A stretch of DNA of 64,000 nucleotides from Gemmatimonadota bacterium. GTDB lineage: Bacteria > Gemmatimonadota > Gemmatimonadetes > Gemmatimonadales > Gemmatimonadaceae. Of this stretch, positions 34,206 through 42,588 are shown piece by piece. The stretch's first letter is position 1. Each line of letters starts with the position of its first letter. A program made the position numbers and the translations under genes. The stretch covers positions 1 through 64,000 of the forward strand of contig VHBP01000002.1 in assembly GCA_016871915.1 (NCBI GenBank), given 5' to 3'. Under the pieces are notes generated by a model. The model had not been told where the DNA came from, did no database searches, and saw nothing but the letters and a program-made list of their open reading frames with translations.

Positions 34206-35606
34206 CTACCGCACCGTCCGGCGCGCGTCGGCGGGGAGCTGCGCGGCGAGTCGCGCCGATGGCACCGTGTAGACGATGCGGCCACCGCTCTCCCCTGCGG
34301 CACCGAACAACACGCCGATGACCAGACCACGGGCATCGAAGACGGGCGATCCGCTCGAGCCCTGGGCCGCGTAGGCGTCGAGCTGGATGTTCTCGGCCAA
34401 CGTCTTGCTCACGGTCCCGATGCCGAGGGTCGCGGCGGGACGCAGGGTGTTGATGCTCCCCTCCATCCCGGCGGTCGCGTTCCCGAGCGGGAAGCCGAGG
34501 ATCGCTACGGGATCCCCGAGTCGCACCTTGTCACTGTCGCGGGCGATCCCGCTGATGGTCGGGTAGGGGCCGGGTCGCGTGATGCGCAAGAAGGCGAGCT
34601 CGTCGGTCTCGCTGACCGACTCCACGGTCGCGAAGCGCCACTCCCCCTTGGTCCCTTCGAATACCACCGCAATCCGCTTGGCCACCTGGCCATTCGGCGG
34701 CTGCACGACATGCCGGTTGGTGACGATCAGTCCATCGGGGAGGAGATTGAACCCCGTGCCGGTCGCCGCTTCCCCGCTCTCAAGCTCCACGGCGACGAAG
34801 ACGACCGCCGCCTTGTTCGCCGCGAGGATCGCGCCATAGTCCGTCCGCGCGAAGGAGGCGGTCCGCTCCTGCGATGCGCGCAGTCGATCGGCGATGGATG
34901 AGACGTTCTCCCCGCGCTGCTGCGTGGAGCGCAGCTCTGCCGAAAGGCGGTCGATCTCAGCGCGCGCCTCCTGGATGGCTGCCGAACCGACCCCGGTCTG
35001 GGAGAGACGCGCGTCGAGGAGACGTGAGAGGGAGTCGTTGGTAGTGACGAGTGAGGCGAGAGCCGCTTGTCCGGCCCGCGCGGTCCGCATGGTGATCGCT
35101 AAGGCGACCGCACCCCCGCCCACCACCAGCACGACCAGGATGAGGACCAACCGACGGAGCGAGCTGGTCTCCTGACGGACCGCCTCGGCGATCCGCACCT
35201 CCGTGTTCTTCTTCGGGTGGGCGACCGTCGCGGGCTCCCCTCGGAGCGGTGTCGAGGAGCGTGTCTGTCGCATCTCGGGACGCGGTTCGCCGATGTCGAA
35301 GATCGTGATGCGGACCGAGGGGCCGTTGGCCCCGAACTCGATGGTGTCACCATCGTGGAGCAGGCGTGGCCCTGAGATCCGCTCGCCGTTCAGGATCGTT
35401 CCATTCGTGCTACCCAGATCGGTGAGGACGTAGCGACTTTCCTCGAGGCGGATCTCGGCGTGACGGGACGACGCGTCGCGGTCAAGCTCCGCGTGGAAGC
35501 GGAGATCGTTTTCTGGGTGTCGCCCGATACGGATCACCGCCTGAGTGAGCCGGACGCGCGTGCCGGAGTGGCTACCCCGACTGAAGTGGAACTCGATGCC
35601 GTTCAA
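34206..35606 (-). CDS. FHA domain - transmembrane - trypsin-like protease fusion
   Basis: 466 residues in three parts. An FHA phosphothreonine-binding domain (~20-105) shows IRIGRHPENDL, SSRHAE and LGSTNGT. A transmembrane helix (~152-173) and a coiled coil (~180-250) follow. A DegP-like serine protease domain (~255-460) has its triad in TNRHVV (His299), TDELAFL (Asp335) and GSSGSPVF (Ser418). No PDZ domain. The FHA part would face the cytoplasm and the protease the periplasm. The start is TTG, overlapping the phosphatase stop (TTGA), which implies translational coupling. Third gene of a kinase-phosphatase-reader cassette. Confidence 0.87.
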   Translation of the reverse strand: MNGIEFHFSRGSHSGTRVRLTQAVIRIGRHPENDLRFHAELDRDASSRHAEIRLEESRYVLTDLGSTNGTILNGERISGPRLLHDGDTIEFGANGPSVRITIFDIGEPRPEMRQTRSSTPLRGEPATVAHPKKNTEVRIAEAVRQETSSLRRLVLILVVLVVGGGAVALAITMRTARAGQAALASLVTTNDSLSRLLDARLSQTGVGSAAIQEARAEIDRLSAELRSTQQRGENVSSIADRLRASQERTASFARTDYGAILAANKAAVVFVAVELESGEAATGTGFNLLPDGLIVTNRHVVQPPNGQVAKRIAVVFEGTKGEWRFATVESVSETDELAFLRITRPGPYPTISGIARDSDKVRLGDPVAILGFPLGNATAGMEGSINTLRPAATLGIGTVSKTLAENIQLDAYAAQGSSGSPVFDARGLVIGVLFGAAGESGGRIVYTVPSARLAAQLPADARRTVR

Positions 35607-36748
35607 CTGAGGAGGATCCCCAAGGCGACGAAGATGAGGACAAGCACCGCGAAGACCGTGAGGGACGGAGCCAGGGATGGGTCTGGCGAAGCGGCCGGGC
35701 GCTTGGCGGCCGGCCGCGCGGCGACCTTCGTCTGCGGGACCAGTTCGCCCTTCGCCTCCGCCTCTCCCCTCACGTGGGCTGCCGTGGTGGCGGAGTCGAT
35801 CGCGGTGCGGTCGATCTGGATCGTCGCCCGATCCTCCGGGGGACCCGTGTAGACCTGATGACGCGGGACCTCCGCGAGGGTCGGCGGCAGGCCGGCGCCG
35901 TCGAGGCGGGCCACGATCACGGTGATGTTGTCGGGCCCTCCGGTGGCATTCGCGCGATCGACCAGCGCATCACACCCCGTCTCGAGGGTAGGGGTCGAGC
36001 TGAGGAGCGTGGCGATTTCGGGGCCTCGCACTTGGCCTGAGAGACCATCGGAGCAGACCACCAGCAGATCACCCCGTTGCACGCGTTGCACAGTGAGATC
36101 GACCTTGACGCGCGCTTCGGGGCCCAACGCCTGCAAGATGATGTTACGTCGCTCGGAGACCTCGGCCTCCTCTGGCGTGAGCTCTCCAGCGTCGACGAGC
36201 CGCTGCATGAGCGACTGATCCTTGGAGATCTGGGTGGCAACGCCGCGACGGACGAGATAGGCGCGTGAATCGCCCACCTGGCAGAGATAAAGCGTATCGC
36301 CGAAGAATCCGGCCAGGGTCACCGTGGTCCCCATCCCCTTCGTATCGGGGTTGGAGGTGGCGTGCGCGTGAATCCGCTGATTGGCGCGTTCGGTGGCCTG
36401 GCGCAGCGTCTGCGCGAAGTGATCGGGATCCGTAGCTGCGGTGTCCCCCCACTGCGTCTGGACCTCCTCGAGGATCACGGCCGTGGCCATCTGACTGGCG
36501 AGCTCTCCCGCGGCCGCGCCGCCCATGCCATCGGCGACGATGAAGAGCGCCCCGCGTGCTCCCATGGGGCGCGGCGGCCAGACCAGCCGCTCTCGCTCCT
36601 CCGTCACCGCCCGCGCGACCGCGGCGGAGAGATCGGCGACCAGGAAGGCATCCTCGTTGTGCTCACGTCGGCGCCCCACATCGGTGCGGCCGACCACCTC
36701 GATCGAGACGGTCCCGGCCGTGACTGGGGTGGTCACGGATTGTCGCAT
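35603..36748 (-). CDS. PP2C-family Ser/Thr phosphatase with C-terminal anchor
   Basis: Metal-dependent protein phosphatase of the PPM/Stp1 type. Metal-binding motifs include REHNEDAF (~residue 30), VADGMGGAAAGE, GMGTTVTLA, VGDSRAYLV, CSDGLSG and GGPDNITVIV. Residues ~290-355 are a Pro/Ala-rich linker, and the last ~20 residues (SLTVFAVLVLIFVALGILLS) form a tail anchor. Thus the catalytic domain is cytoplasmic and bound to the membrane. The ATG lies inside the end of the kinase gene (16-base overlap), so both are co-translated. It probably reverses phosphorylation by the neighbouring kinase. Confidence 0.93.
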   Translation of the reverse strand: MRQSVTTPVTAGTVSIEVVGRTDVGRRREHNEDAFLVADLSAAVARAVTEERERLVWPPRPMGARGALFIVADGMGGAAAGELASQMATAVILEEVQTQWGDTAATDPDHFAQTLRQATERANQRIHAHATSNPDTKGMGTTVTLAGFFGDTLYLCQVGDSRAYLVRRGVATQISKDQSLMQRLVDAGELTPEEAEVSERRNIILQALGPEARVKVDLTVQRVQRGDLLVVCSDGLSGQVRGPEIATLLSSTPTLETGCDALVDRANATGGPDNITVIVARLDGAGLPPTLAEVPRHQVYTGPPEDRATIQIDRTAIDSATTAAHVRGEAEAKGELVPQTKVAARPAAKRPAASPDPSLAPSLTVFAVLVLIFVALGILLS

Positions 36749-38514
36749 CCGAAGAGCTCAATCGCGCGTGTCGCGAGGTTGATGCGGGGCCGCTCGTTGT
36801 GCAACGCCCGCACCTGGCGCGCGGCGCGACAGACCCCGACCTCATCCTCGAGTTTGGTATAGGCGAGCATCTGCACGTAATACGATTCGGCGAGCGCATT
36901 GCCGGCGAGGGAGCCTTGGATCTGTTGGAGATCGCCGAGGACGCGCCGCGCGGTGGAGGGAGTCGCGGCGCTGGCCTGGACCTCGCGGAGCCACCCCTCC
37001 AGCTGCGTCATCGGACTCGGAGCGGCCGATGCCGGCGCGCTGGGGGTCGGGGCCGGATTCGCGGGGCCAGTGGTCGGACTCACGGCGGGGGCGGTCCTCG
37101 TCCCAGCCGTCGGCGCCGCCGTCGTCGGCGCGGGGGTCGGGGTCGCCGTGCGCGAGGGGCCAGCCGGGGTCGACGTTGGGGTCGCGCCCGTACCAGCCCC
37201 GGGCCGAGGGTTCGACATCAACTGCGTCGAACCATTCGGTGTGGGGAGCGTCGTCGGCGCCGCGGTCGTGCTCTCCGCTGCCGCGAGTGATGCGGGCGGC
37301 GTGCTCGTCACCGTCGCTCCGGCGCCGCCGCCGATCAGTCCCATCTTCCAGGCGACGACCGCGATGGCGAGCGCCGCACCCACCCCGCCGAGGGCGAGGG
37401 GGGTCTTGCTCTTGGGCGCGGGGGCCACGGTGGTGGTCGTGCCGCCGCTCGCCGCGGCACGGCCCCCGACGCGGGTGGGGGGCATCGGGGGACGCGCCGC
37501 GACCGTCGCGGGGGCGCTCATGACCACCGTGCCGGCCTCGTCGGTGGGATGCGCAGGCATCGCGGCGAGCGCGCTCGCGAGCTCCCGTCCGAACTGTGCG
37601 GCACTCTGATAGCGGTCTTTGGCGTCGCGGGCGAGGGCGAGGTCGAGCGTCGCTTGCACCGCCTCGGGCCAGGCGACGTCGGGTCGGACCTCCGCGAGGG
37701 CGCGCGGCATGTCGGTGAGGCGCATGATCATCGCTTCCTGCGCCGAGGTCGCGGAGAACGGGAGGGCCCCGGTGAGACAGTTGAAGGCGACGAGCCCGAG
37801 CGCGTAGATGTCGGAGCGCCCGTCGAGCTTGTCCCCGGCGAGCTGTTCGGGGCTCATGTACTCCGGCGTGCCGACGACCATCCCGGTCTTGGTTACATTC
37901 TGCGCCTCGCTCGTGCTCGCCTTCGCGATGCCGAAGTCCACCACTTTCACGAGGTCCGACCCGTCGCGATTCTTCGCGACCATGATGTTGTCGGGCTTCA
38001 GGTCACGGTGGACGATCCCGGCGTCGTGCGCGATCTGGAGCGCGTCGGCGGTCTGGTGGATGATGCTCGCGGCGCGGGCGGGTTGGAGGGGGCCACCCTT
38101 CTCGATGATATCAGTGAGCGCCGACCCCTCAATGAACTCCATCGCGAGGTAGATCATCCCGTCGGGGGTCTCTCCGAAATCGTAGATGCCACAGATGTTC
38201 GGGTGGCTGAGGCGCGAGGCGTTGGAGGCCTCGCGATTGAAGCGCGCCACGGCGTCCGGGTCGGTGTTCATCCCCGGGTTCATCACCTTGAGCGCGCTCT
38301 TGCGTCCCATCTTCACATGCTCGGCGAGGTAGACGGTGCCCATCCCTCCGGCGCCGAGCTTCTTCAGGATGTGATAGCGATCGGCGACGACGGAGCCGAG
38401 GAGGTCAGTCTGGTTGGCGGCGGCGCGCAATGCGGTGCCGTCGCGCGGGCAGAAGCGCTCGGAGAGGGGATACTCGGTGCCGCAGGTGGGGCAGATCTTC
38501 TGATTCTCGCTCAC
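36733..38514 (-). CDS. Membrane Ser/Thr protein kinase with N-terminal zinc ribbon
   Basis: Hanks-type kinase of about 593 aa. A short zinc-ribbon-like start (CPTC...FCPRD, residues 8-25) precedes the kinase domain: LGAGGMGTVYLAEH, Lys in SALKVMN (~76), IVHRDLKPDNIM, VVDFGIAKAS and GTPEYMSPEQ are all intact. A transmembrane helix (LALGGVGAALAIAVVAW) follows, then a Thr/Pro/Ala-rich extracytoplasmic stretch and a small helical C-terminal domain with two Cys. No PASTA repeats. The GTG at 38514 has GAGGAA at proper distance; a GTG 18 bases upstream is possible. A TATATT element lies ~80 bases upstream. Confidence 0.9.
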   Translation of the reverse strand: MSENQKICPTCGTEYPLSERFCPRDGTALRAAANQTDLLGSVVADRYHILKKLGAGGMGTVYLAEHVKMGRKSALKVMNPGMNTDPDAVARFNREASNASRLSHPNICGIYDFGETPDGMIYLAMEFIEGSALTDIIEKGGPLQPARAASIIHQTADALQIAHDAGIVHRDLKPDNIMVAKNRDGSDLVKVVDFGIAKASTSEAQNVTKTGMVVGTPEYMSPEQLAGDKLDGRSDIYALGLVAFNCLTGALPFSATSAQEAMIMRLTDMPRALAEVRPDVAWPEAVQATLDLALARDAKDRYQSAAQFGRELASALAAMPAHPTDEAGTVVMSAPATVAARPPMPPTRVGGRAAASGGTTTTVAPAPKSKTPLALGGVGAALAIAVVAWKMGLIGGGAGATVTSTPPASLAAAESTTAAPTTLPTPNGSTQLMSNPRPGAGTGATPTSTPAGPSRTATPTPAPTTAAPTAGTRTAPAVSPTTGPANPAPTPSAPASAAPSPMTQLEGWLREVQASAATPSTARRVLGDLQQIQGSLAGNALAESYYVQMLAYTKLEDEVGVCRAARQVRALHNERPRINLATRAIELFGCDNP

Positions 38515-38658
38515 CGGTTCCTCGATGGCCACTCGCGTGGGGTGGGGCGTCGGTCGCTGAACGCCGAGCACCGAAGGGTGCACGACGGTACCTGCCGAAT
38601 ATACGGGCCCGTGGAGGGGGGCGGGAGTATTTTGGGGGGTCTCAGGCGAGGAGGCTGG

Positions 38659-38940
38659 ATGCGAGAGGAGTCGATCGGTACGCTGCAGATCGCGGCAGGG
38701 GCGTGGGTGCATGCGAGTGCGGTCGTCGTCGGCGATGTGATTCTGCAGGACGATGTGAGTGTCTGGCCGACGGCGGTGCTGCGCAGGGGTCGTGATCGCA
38801 TCGTGATCCTTAAGGCGGGCGATGCGCAGGATGTGGCGGAGTTGCACGCCGATCCCGGTTTCTCGTGCACGATCGGAGCGCGCGTGACGATCGGGTAAGG
38901 AGCCGTGGTGCCTGGCGCGACGGTCGAGGATTGGGGTTGA
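38659..38940 (+). pseudogene. Decayed gamma-carbonic anhydrase-family gene
   Basis: Left-handed beta-helix (hexapeptide) protein of the gamma-carbonic anhydrase/YrdA group. The frame from ATG 38659 reads IAAGAWVHASAVVVGDV, DDVSVWPTAVLR and AELHADPGFSCTIGARVTIG, then meets TAA at 38896. Directly after the stop the same frame continues GAVVPGATVEDWG before TGA, matching the family's next repeats. The usual TNIQDGAVLH region is also changed (AGDAQDVAELH). Two of the three expected metal-binding His are lost, and the C-terminal half (~90 residues) is missing. It is therefore called a remnant, not a functional short gene. Confidence 0.7.
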
Positions 38941-39323
38941 GGGCTCAGGTGATAGGCGTTGGGGGTAGCGGGGCACGCGGATCGGAGCAAGGACTGGCGC
39001 CGGTGACGACATCGGGGTACACTCCCCGTCCCGCGCTGGCGCCGGATGTTCGGTGTCGAGGTGGGAGGTCGCTAAGTGATTGTGAATCAGGTGCTTGCCG
39101 GTCGCAGCGCTGTCGAGGTTCTAGTGCTGTTCGGGTGTCGCGAAGATGCAGGAAGGAGGCGACACCGGGATGGTCGTGGAAAACTCTGGGCGCCTGGCCG
39201 TTTCGTGATATCTCGTTCGTAAGTCCTTCTCTTGATGGGGTTTGCCACGTGCTTGCGCGGCTTCACGAGTCGCGTAGCTTGGCCCGCCTCGTCCCCTCGC
39301 CACCCTTTGTTGGAGATGTAGCA
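38941..39323 (+). other. Non-coding region upstream of nrdJ
   Basis: About 380 bases without a credible gene. It is less GC-rich than the surroundings. One notable structure is GGTGTCGC (39134-39141) pairing with GCGACACC (39159-39166) around a 17-base purine-rich loop. The nrdJ promoter is near its end. I looked for a cobalamin riboswitch, which would suit a B12-dependent reductase, but could not find the conserved B12 box. Confidence 0.6.
39253..39280 (+). promoter_or_regulatory. Putative nrdJ promoter
   Basis: TTGCGC (39253-39258), 16-base spacer and TAGCTT (39275-39280). This gives a leader of roughly 37 bases, with GGAG at 39312-39315 before the ATG, so this gene appears to use a Shine-Dalgarno site. 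Confidence 0.45.
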
Positions 39324-41807
39324 ATGGCTCTTCCGGTGACCCCCCCAGCGACCCCCGCGACTCTGTCTCAGAACGCGCGTACCGTTCTCGACAAGCGCTA
39401 TCTGGTGAAGGACAAGTCCGGGAAGTCGGTGGAGACGCCGGAGGACATGTTCTGGCGCGTCGCGACGACCGTCGCAGAGCCGGAGCGTCGCTATGGCGCC
39501 ACGGAGAAGCAGGTGGAGAAGGTCGCGCGTCATTTCTATGAACTGATGACGCAGCGTCGCTTCGAGCCGAACTCGCCGACGCTCATGAACGCCGGCCGTC
39601 CGCTCGGGCAACTCTCGGCCTGCTTCGTGCTCCCCGTCGACGACGCGCTGTCCAATGGGCACAGTGGCATCTATGACACCCTCCGCTCGATGGCGCTCAT
39701 CCACCAGAGCGGCGGCGGCACCGGCTTCTCCTTCTCGCGGATCCGCGCGAAGGGGTCGATGGTGCGCTCGACCACCGGCGTCGCCAGCGGCCCGGTCTCG
39801 TTCATGCAGCTCTACGACGCGTCGACCGACGCGGTGAAGCAGGGGGGGACGCGCCGCGGCGCGAACATGGGGATCCTCCGGATCGATCACCCCGACGTGA
39901 TGGAGTTCATCACGTGCAAGGAGGACCTGACCAAGATCACGAACTTCAACATCTCGGTCGCCATCACCTCGAAGTTCATGGAGGCCCTCAAGGCGGGGGC
40001 ATCCTATGACATCATCGATCCCATCTCCAAGGCGGTCGTCGGCCAGCTCGACGCCCGTCAGGTGTGGGACAAGATGATCGAGGGGGCGTGGCGCACCGGT
40101 GAGCCGGGCGTCTTCTTCATCGACGAGGCCAACCGCTACAACCCCGTTCCGCACCTCGGCGCCTACGAGGCGACTAACCCGTGCGGCGAGCAGCCCCTTC
40201 TCGCGTACGATGTCTGTAACCTCGGCTCGATCAACGTCGGTTACTATGTGGTCGATGGTGAGATGGATTGGAAGTCCTTCGCGAAGGACATCCACCTCTC
40301 GACGCGGATGCTCGACAACATCATCGATGCGAACAAGTACCCGCTCCCGGAGATCGATGCGCTCGCGAAGCGGATCCGTCGCATCGGGCTCGGCGTGATG
40401 GGCTTCGCCGACGCGCTCATCCGCCTCGGCATCCAGTACGACAGCCCCGAGGGGGTCGAGTTCGGCCGCAAGGTCATGGAGTTCGTCGACGTCGAGGGGA
40501 AGAAGGAGTCGGCGCGGTTGGCCGAGGAGCGTGGCGCCTTCCCGGAGTGGGAGCGCTCGATCTGGGGCCCCGACGCGACCTGCGCGCGTGACGAGGCGGG
40601 GCAGCGCATCCGCCCCGAGATGAAGCTCCGCAACTGCAACGTCACCACCGTCGCCCCGACCGGGACGATCTCGATCATCGCCGGCTGCTCGTCGGGCTTG
40701 GAGCCCCTCTTCGCCGTCGCCTTCATGCGCAATCAGGCCGGCGTCATGATGCCGGACGTGAACGAGGACTTCGTCGCGATCGCAAAGCAGGAGGGGTGGT
40801 ACTCCGATGCCCTCATGGAGCGCATCGCCAAGACGGGCTCGGTGCAGCAGTCCGAGGTGCCGGCCAAGTGGCAGCGCGTCTTCGCGACGGCGAACAACAT
40901 CACGCCAGAGTGGCACATCCGCATGCAGGCGGCGTTCCAGGATCACTGTGACTCCGCCATCTCCAAGACGACGAACTTCGCGCACACCGCGACTCGTGAG
41001 GATGTGCGTGCGATCTACGAGCTCGCCTACGAGATGAAGTGCAAGGGCGTCACCGTGTACCGCGACGGCTCGCGTGACGGTCAGGTGCTCTCGACCGGTG
41101 CCACCGCAGACGCCGCCGCCAAGCGCGACGGGGCTAAGGAAGATGCGGCCGCCAAGCGTGAGCTCGCCGAGCTCAAGGGCCAGCTCGCTGAGGTCACCAG
41201 CGACAACGATCGTCTGAAGAAGCTCCTGTTCGATGCGGAGGCGGAGAACCTCCAGCGCCGCCAGAAGCGCTCGCGCCCCGACATCCTCCGCTCGACGGCG
41301 ATCCGCAAGGAGACGCCGCTCGGCATGATGTTCGTGCACATCACCGAGGACGATAAGGGCCAGCCGTTCGAGGTCTTCATCAACCTTGGCAAGGCGGGTG
41401 GCTCGGCGATGGCCGACGCCGAGGCGGTGGGGCGGTTGATCTCGCTCGCGCTGCGCTCGGGGATCTCGATCCAGCAGGTGCACCGTCAGCTTCGTGGCAT
41501 CTCGTCGGATCGTGCAGTGGGCCTTGGCCCGAGCAAGGTCCTCTCGATGCCGGACGCGATCGGGCTCGCGCTCGAGGATTGGATGCGCTCCAAGCAGGGG
41601 GTCCAGCAGGAGCTCCTCGCCGGCGCCGCGCCGCAGGTCACGTCGGCCCCGGCCCCGGTCGTCACCGTCGGTGGCGCGCAGATGCAGTTCGACGCGGTGA
41701 ATGGCGGCGACGCCTTCATCGGCACCTGCCCGGACTGTGGAAGCCAGCTCGAGTTCGCGGAAGGGTGCGTGAAGTGCCACGTCTGCGGCTTCTCTGAGTG
41801 CGGCTGA
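39324..41807 (+). CDS. nrdJ: Adenosylcobalamin-dependent (class II) ribonucleotide reductase
   Basis: Converts ribonucleotides to deoxyribonucleotides using a B12-generated radical, with or without oxygen. 827 aa. Visible: FEPNSPTLMNAGRPLGQLSAC (first redox Cys), HQSGGGTGFSFSRIR, the radical site NPCGEQPLL, the second redox Cys in DVCNLGSIN, and APTGTISIIAGCSSGLEP. After the catalytic barrel there is an Ala/Lys-rich coiled coil (~590-640), then a TSCPD-like domain. A zinc-type tail CPDCG...CHVCGFSEC follows. No nrdAB or nrdD is seen nearby. It overlaps the next gene by 10 bases. Confidence 0.95.
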   Translation: MALPVTPPATPATLSQNARTVLDKRYLVKDKSGKSVETPEDMFWRVATTVAEPERRYGATEKQVEKVARHFYELMTQRRFEPNSPTLMNAGRPLGQLSACFVLPVDDALSNGHSGIYDTLRSMALIHQSGGGTGFSFSRIRAKGSMVRSTTGVASGPVSFMQLYDASTDAVKQGGTRRGANMGILRIDHPDVMEFITCKEDLTKITNFNISVAITSKFMEALKAGASYDIIDPISKAVVGQLDARQVWDKMIEGAWRTGEPGVFFIDEANRYNPVPHLGAYEATNPCGEQPLLAYDVCNLGSINVGYYVVDGEMDWKSFAKDIHLSTRMLDNIIDANKYPLPEIDALAKRIRRIGLGVMGFADALIRLGIQYDSPEGVEFGRKVMEFVDVEGKKESARLAEERGAFPEWERSIWGPDATCARDEAGQRIRPEMKLRNCNVTTVAPTGTISIIAGCSSGLEPLFAVAFMRNQAGVMMPDVNEDFVAIAKQEGWYSDALMERIAKTGSVQQSEVPAKWQRVFATANNITPEWHIRMQAAFQDHCDSAISKTTNFAHTATREDVRAIYELAYEMKCKGVTVYRDGSRDGQVLSTGATADAAAKRDGAKEDAAAKRELAELKGQLAEVTSDNDRLKKLLFDAEAENLQRRQKRSRPDILRSTAIRKETPLGMMFVHITEDDKGQPFEVFINLGKAGGSAMADAEAVGRLISLALRSGISIQQVHRQLRGISSDRAVGLGPSKVLSMPDAIGLALEDWMRSKQGVQQELLAGAAPQVTSAPAPVVTVGGAQMQFDAVNGGDAFIGTCPDCGSQLEFAEGCVKCHVCGFSECG

Positions 41808-42448
41808 TCCTCGGGACCACGACGGCCGCCCTCGCCTGGGCGGCCCTGGTCCTGCAGATCGGGCTGAACCTTTCGAGTGGGGTGGATCCGTTCGGGAACC
41901 CCCGGACGCCCTGGATGTCGATGGTCGATCTCTTCGGCTACTTCACGATCCTCACCAACCTGCTCGTCGCGTTGGTCATCACGATTCCCGCGGTCGCGCC
42001 CAAGAGCGTGGCCGCGGGTTTCTTTTCGAATCTCCGTACCACCTGGACCGCGGCGGCGGCGATCGTCGTCGTCGGGATCGCCTACCATGTGCTCCTGAGT
42101 GCGCAGTACAACCCCGCGGGGCTCGGGGCATGGACCGATCTTGCCTTCCATTATCTCGTTCCGACGCTCTTCGCGGTGTACTGGGTGACCACGGCGGAAG
42201 TGGGCGGGGCGAGGTTCCTCCCGCAGATCGGGGTGCTGAGCCTCTATCCGTTCGCCTATTTCGTCTATGTAATCGGGCGGGGTGAGGTGCTGGGCACCTA
42301 CCCGTATTTCTTCGTGGATGTCAGGACCTTGGGGTTGCTCAGCGCGCTGAAGAATGCCCTCGGGATCCTCGTCTTCTATCTGTTCGTGGCATGGGTGCTG
42401 GCGCTTCTCGCTGGATGGGTCTCGAGGAGGCGCACCTCGCGCGCCTGA
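41798..42448 (+). CDS. Six-helix membrane protein, Pr6Pr-like
   Basis: 216-residue polytopic membrane protein with about six hydrophobic segments. Features of the Pr6Pr/FAR-17a-like group are the first helix followed by a loop with MVDLFGYFTILTNLLVAL, the VGIAYHVLLS helix, a HYLVPTLFAVYWV segment and a late YPFAYFVYVIGRG. Function of the family in bacteria is unknown to me. The GTG start lies inside the last codons of nrdJ, so translation is probably coupled. A hairpin follows about 50 bases after the stop. Confidence 0.7.
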   Translation: MRLILGTTTAALAWAALVLQIGLNLSSGVDPFGNPRTPWMSMVDLFGYFTILTNLLVALVITIPAVAPKSVAAGFFSNLRTTWTAAAAIVVVGIAYHVLLSAQYNPAGLGAWTDLAFHYLVPTLFAVYWVTTAEVGGARFLPQIGVLSLYPFAYFVYVIGRGEVLGTYPYFFVDVRTLGLLSALKNALGILVFYLFVAWVLALLAGWVSRRRTSRA

Positions 42449-42500
42449 GGTCGCGGCGGTGATTCGTACTGGGTGGCGCGCGATCGGTGATGGAGAATCA

Positions 42501-42531
42501 GGGGGATGCTGGCATCGTGCTGGCGTCCCCC
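42501..42531 (+). terminator. Hairpin before vapBC
   Basis: GGGGGATGCT (42501-42510) can pair with GGCGTCCCCC (42522-42531) using two G-T pairs, with an 11-base loop and a short TT after it. It probably ends the nrdJ transcript and isolates the toxin-antitoxin operon. Confidence 0.5.
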
Positions 42532-42553
42532 TTCATGCTGTTCCGATCGGCAC

Positions 42554-42588
42554 TTGACTCATCATGATGAGGTGTTTATACTCATGTT
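42554..42588 (+). promoter_or_regulatory. vapBC promoter with palindromic operator
   Basis: TTGACT (42554-42559), 17-base spacer, TATACT (42577-42582), then 6 bases to the ATG: a near-consensus sigma-70 promoter giving a leaderless mRNA. The spacer holds the perfect 14-bp palindrome CTCATCATGATGAG (42558-42571), and TCAT/ATGA half-sites recur at 42583-42593. This is a good candidate for autorepression by the antitoxin-toxin complex. Confidence 0.75.

Noticed and set aside
38659-38898. Functional 79-aa short gamma-carbonic anhydrase
   Set aside because: The beta-helix would be incomplete and metal His residues missing, and family sequence continues after the stop, so decay is more likely.
39060-39200. 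Possible cobalamin riboswitch before nrdJ
   Set aside because: Some GGTG and GGAAG strings occur, but the conserved B12 box and the rest of the core are not found in order.
39087-41780. Open frame of nearly 900 codons antisense to nrdJ
   Set aside because: It mirrors the third-position GC bias of nrdJ, has no recognisable domain, and is rich in Arg/Leu/His as expected for a shadow frame in very high GC DNA.
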